Shown: piece by piece, positions 6,625 to 7,968 of the stretch
How positions within the stretch are numbered: the stretch's first letter is position 1
How the letters are laid out: every line of letters begins with the position of its first letter
Assembly: GCA_002068815.1 (NCBI GenBank)
Contig: MWAC01000158.1
Location: 1 to 7,968 of the forward strand
Direction of reading: 5' to 3'
Source: Firmicutes bacterium ADurb.Bin467
GTDB taxonomy: Bacteria; Bacillota; Clostridia; Christensenellales; Aristaeellaceae
DNA length: 7,968 bases
Made by a program: the position numbers and the translations under genes
The notes under the pieces: model-generated
Told to the model about the DNA's origin: nothing
What the model saw: the letters and a program-made list of their open reading frames with translations, nothing else
The model's database searches: none

Positions 6625-7968
6625 ATGCGCGACAGCTACGAATCGCCGCTCAACAGCCGCTACGCGAGCCGGGAGATGCAGAAGATCTTCTCGCCCGACC
6701 GCAAGTTCTCGACCTGGCGCAGGCTCTGGGTCGCGCTCGCCGAGGGCGAGATGGAGATGGGCCTGCCCGTGACGAAAGCGCAGGTCGAGGAGCTCCGGGA
6801 GCACATCTTTGACATCGACTACGAGGCCGCGGCCCGTTACGAGGAGCGCACGCGCCACGACGTGATGGCGCACGTGCTCGCCTACGCCGATGCGTGCCCC
6901 GGCGCGCGCGGCGTGATCCACTTGGGCGCGACGTCCTGCTACGTGACCGACAACGCCGACATTTTGATGCTGAACGACGCGCTCGCGCTCGTCCGCAAAA
7001 AGCTCGCCGAGGTGTTGAGAAGGCTGCGCGCGTTCGCGTGGGAACACCGCGCGCTCCCGACGCTCGGCTACACGCACCTGCAGCCCGCGCAATTGACGAC
7101 GGTCGGCAAGCGCGCGACGCTCTGGATGCAGGACCTTTTGATGGACCTCGAAGGCATCGACTTCGCGCGGAAGTCGCTGAAATTGCTCGGAAATCGCGGC
7201 GCGACCGGCACGCAGGAGAGCTTTTTGAAGCTGTTCGACGGCGACGGGCAGAAGGTCGACGAGCTCGAAAAGCGGATCGCCGCAAAGCTCGGGTTCGAGA
7301 AGTGCTTCGACGTCACCGGCCAGACCTACCCCCGCAAGCTCGACAGCCGCGTGCTCGCGGCGCTCTCCGGCATCGCCGAGAGCGCGTACAAGTTCGCGCA
7401 GGATTTGCGGCTCCTGCAGTCGTTCCGCGAGGTCGAGGAGCCGTTCGAGTCCGGCCAGATCGGCTCGTCCGCGATGGCCTACAAGCGAAACCCGATGCGC
7501 TCCGAGCGCATCTGCGCGCTCGCCCGGCACGTAATGGCGCTTTTGCAGGACGCGCAGATGACCGCCGCGACGCAGTGGTTCGAGCGCACGCTCGACGACA
7601 GCGCGAACCGCCGCCTTTCGCTGCCCGAGGCGTTCCTGGCGACCGACGCCGTGCTCGAATTGTACGCGAACATCGCCTCCGGCATGGTCGTCTACCCGGC
7701 GATGATCGGGAAGCGCGTGCGCGAGAACCTGCCGTTCATGGCGACCGAGCAGATACTGATGGAGGGCGTTCGGCTCGGCGGCGACCGGCAGAAGCTGCAC
7801 GAAGCGATCCGCGTCCACTCGCAGGCCGCGGCCGCCAGGATGAAGGGCGAGGGGCTCGAGAGCGACCTGATGGACAGGCTCGCTTCCGACCCGGCGATCC
7901 CGCTGGACCTCGCGGCGCTTTCCGACCTGCTCGATCCCCAAAACTACACCGGCCGCGCGGCGGAGCTG
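6625..7968 (+). CDS. purB: Adenylosuccinate lyase, animal-like form, C-terminus cut
   Basis: The first 448 residues of a fumarate-lyase-family enzyme; the window ends probably a few dozen codons before the stop. PurB splits adenylosuccinate into AMP and fumarate, and SAICAR into AICAR and fumarate, so it serves both late and early purine synthesis. The expected catalytic groups are present: His78 in TRHDVMAH, His151 in GYTHLQPAQ, and the mobile-loop serine at 281/282 in GSSAMAYKRNPMRSER. Blocks such as 'IHLGATSCYVTDN', 'QLTTVGKR', 'QWFERTLDDSANRR' and 'LPFMATE' closely match human ADSL from memory, rather than the shorter B. subtilis type. This form is also known in Clostridia. The loop has Ala285 where the animal enzyme has Pro. 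GGGGGA lies seven bases before the ATG, and it shares a transcript with purA. Confidence 0.96.
   Translation, partial: MRDSYESPLNSRYASREMQKIFSPDRKFSTWRRLWVALAEGEMEMGLPVTKAQVEELREHIFDIDYEAAARYEERTRHDVMAHVLAYADACPGARGVIHLGATSCYVTDNADILMLNDALALVRKKLAEVLRRLRAFAWEHRALPTLGYTHLQPAQLTTVGKRATLWMQDLLMDLEGIDFARKSLKLLGNRGATGTQESFLKLFDGDGQKVDELEKRIAAKLGFEKCFDVTGQTYPRKLDSRVLAALSGIAESAYKFAQDLRLLQSFREVEEPFESGQIGSSAMAYKRNPMRSERICALARHVMALLQDAQMTAATQWFERTLDDSANRRLSLPEAFLATDAVLELYANIASGMVVYPAMIGKRVRENLPFMATEQILMEGVRLGGDRQKLHEAIRVHSQAAAARMKGEGLESDLMDRLASDPAIPLDLAALSDLLDPQNYTGRAAEL

Noticed and set aside
5262..6812. Open frame of 516 codons on the plus strand overlapping purA
   Set aside because: It overlaps purA almost fully in another frame, is rich in Arg, Ala and Gly, and shows no recognisable motif.
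6595..7941. Open frame of 448 codons on the minus strand opposite purB
   Set aside because: It is antisense to a well-conserved enzyme, with a composition typical of high-GC shadow frames and no ribosome binding site tied to a domain.

Overview
This window reads as ordinary chromosome from a GC-rich member of the Bacillota, most likely class Clostridia and probably an uncultured lineage. The evidence is the lepA-hemW gene pair, the divergent 'GST...QLG' form of PurA, the animal-like form of PurB often seen in Clostridia, a YcxB-like membrane protein, strong Shine-Dalgarno sites and SigA-type promoters. The genus cannot be read from the sequence. Coding density is high, most codons end in G or C, and no stretch over 300 bases lacks a gene. 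I see no rRNA, tRNA, CRISPR array, insertion sequence, prophage or toxin module.

Left part (1-1498, minus strand): a TAXI-type TRAP transporter. A complete periplasmic-type solute-binding protein gene is followed by the first ~145 codons of a fused TRAP permease, which is cut by the window edge. A GC-rich hairpin lies between the two genes. The substrate is unknown; this family imports organic acids using an ion gradient.

Centre (1499-1780): a 282-base divergent control region. It holds a good promoter for each direction and a perfect 15-bp inverted repeat on the transporter promoter.

Middle (1781-5206, plus strand): a tight three-gene operon of lepA (EF4, ribosome back-translocase), a small YcxB-like membrane protein, and hemW (radical SAM heme chaperone). 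Gaps are 13 bases and then a one-base TAATG overlap.

Right part (5207-7968, plus strand): purA and purB, 15 bases apart, behind their own extended -10 promoter. PurA makes adenylosuccinate from IMP and aspartate, and PurB splits it to AMP and fumarate, so the pair carries IMP to AMP. PurB also acts earlier in purine synthesis. purB runs off the right edge, probably a few dozen codons short.

Nothing here amounts to a new biological system. The points most worth checking are the candidate operator on the transporter promoter, the missing lipobox in the binding protein, paired inverted repeats around the purA promoter, the YcxB-like gene inside the lepA-hemW operon, and a marked codon-context bias.
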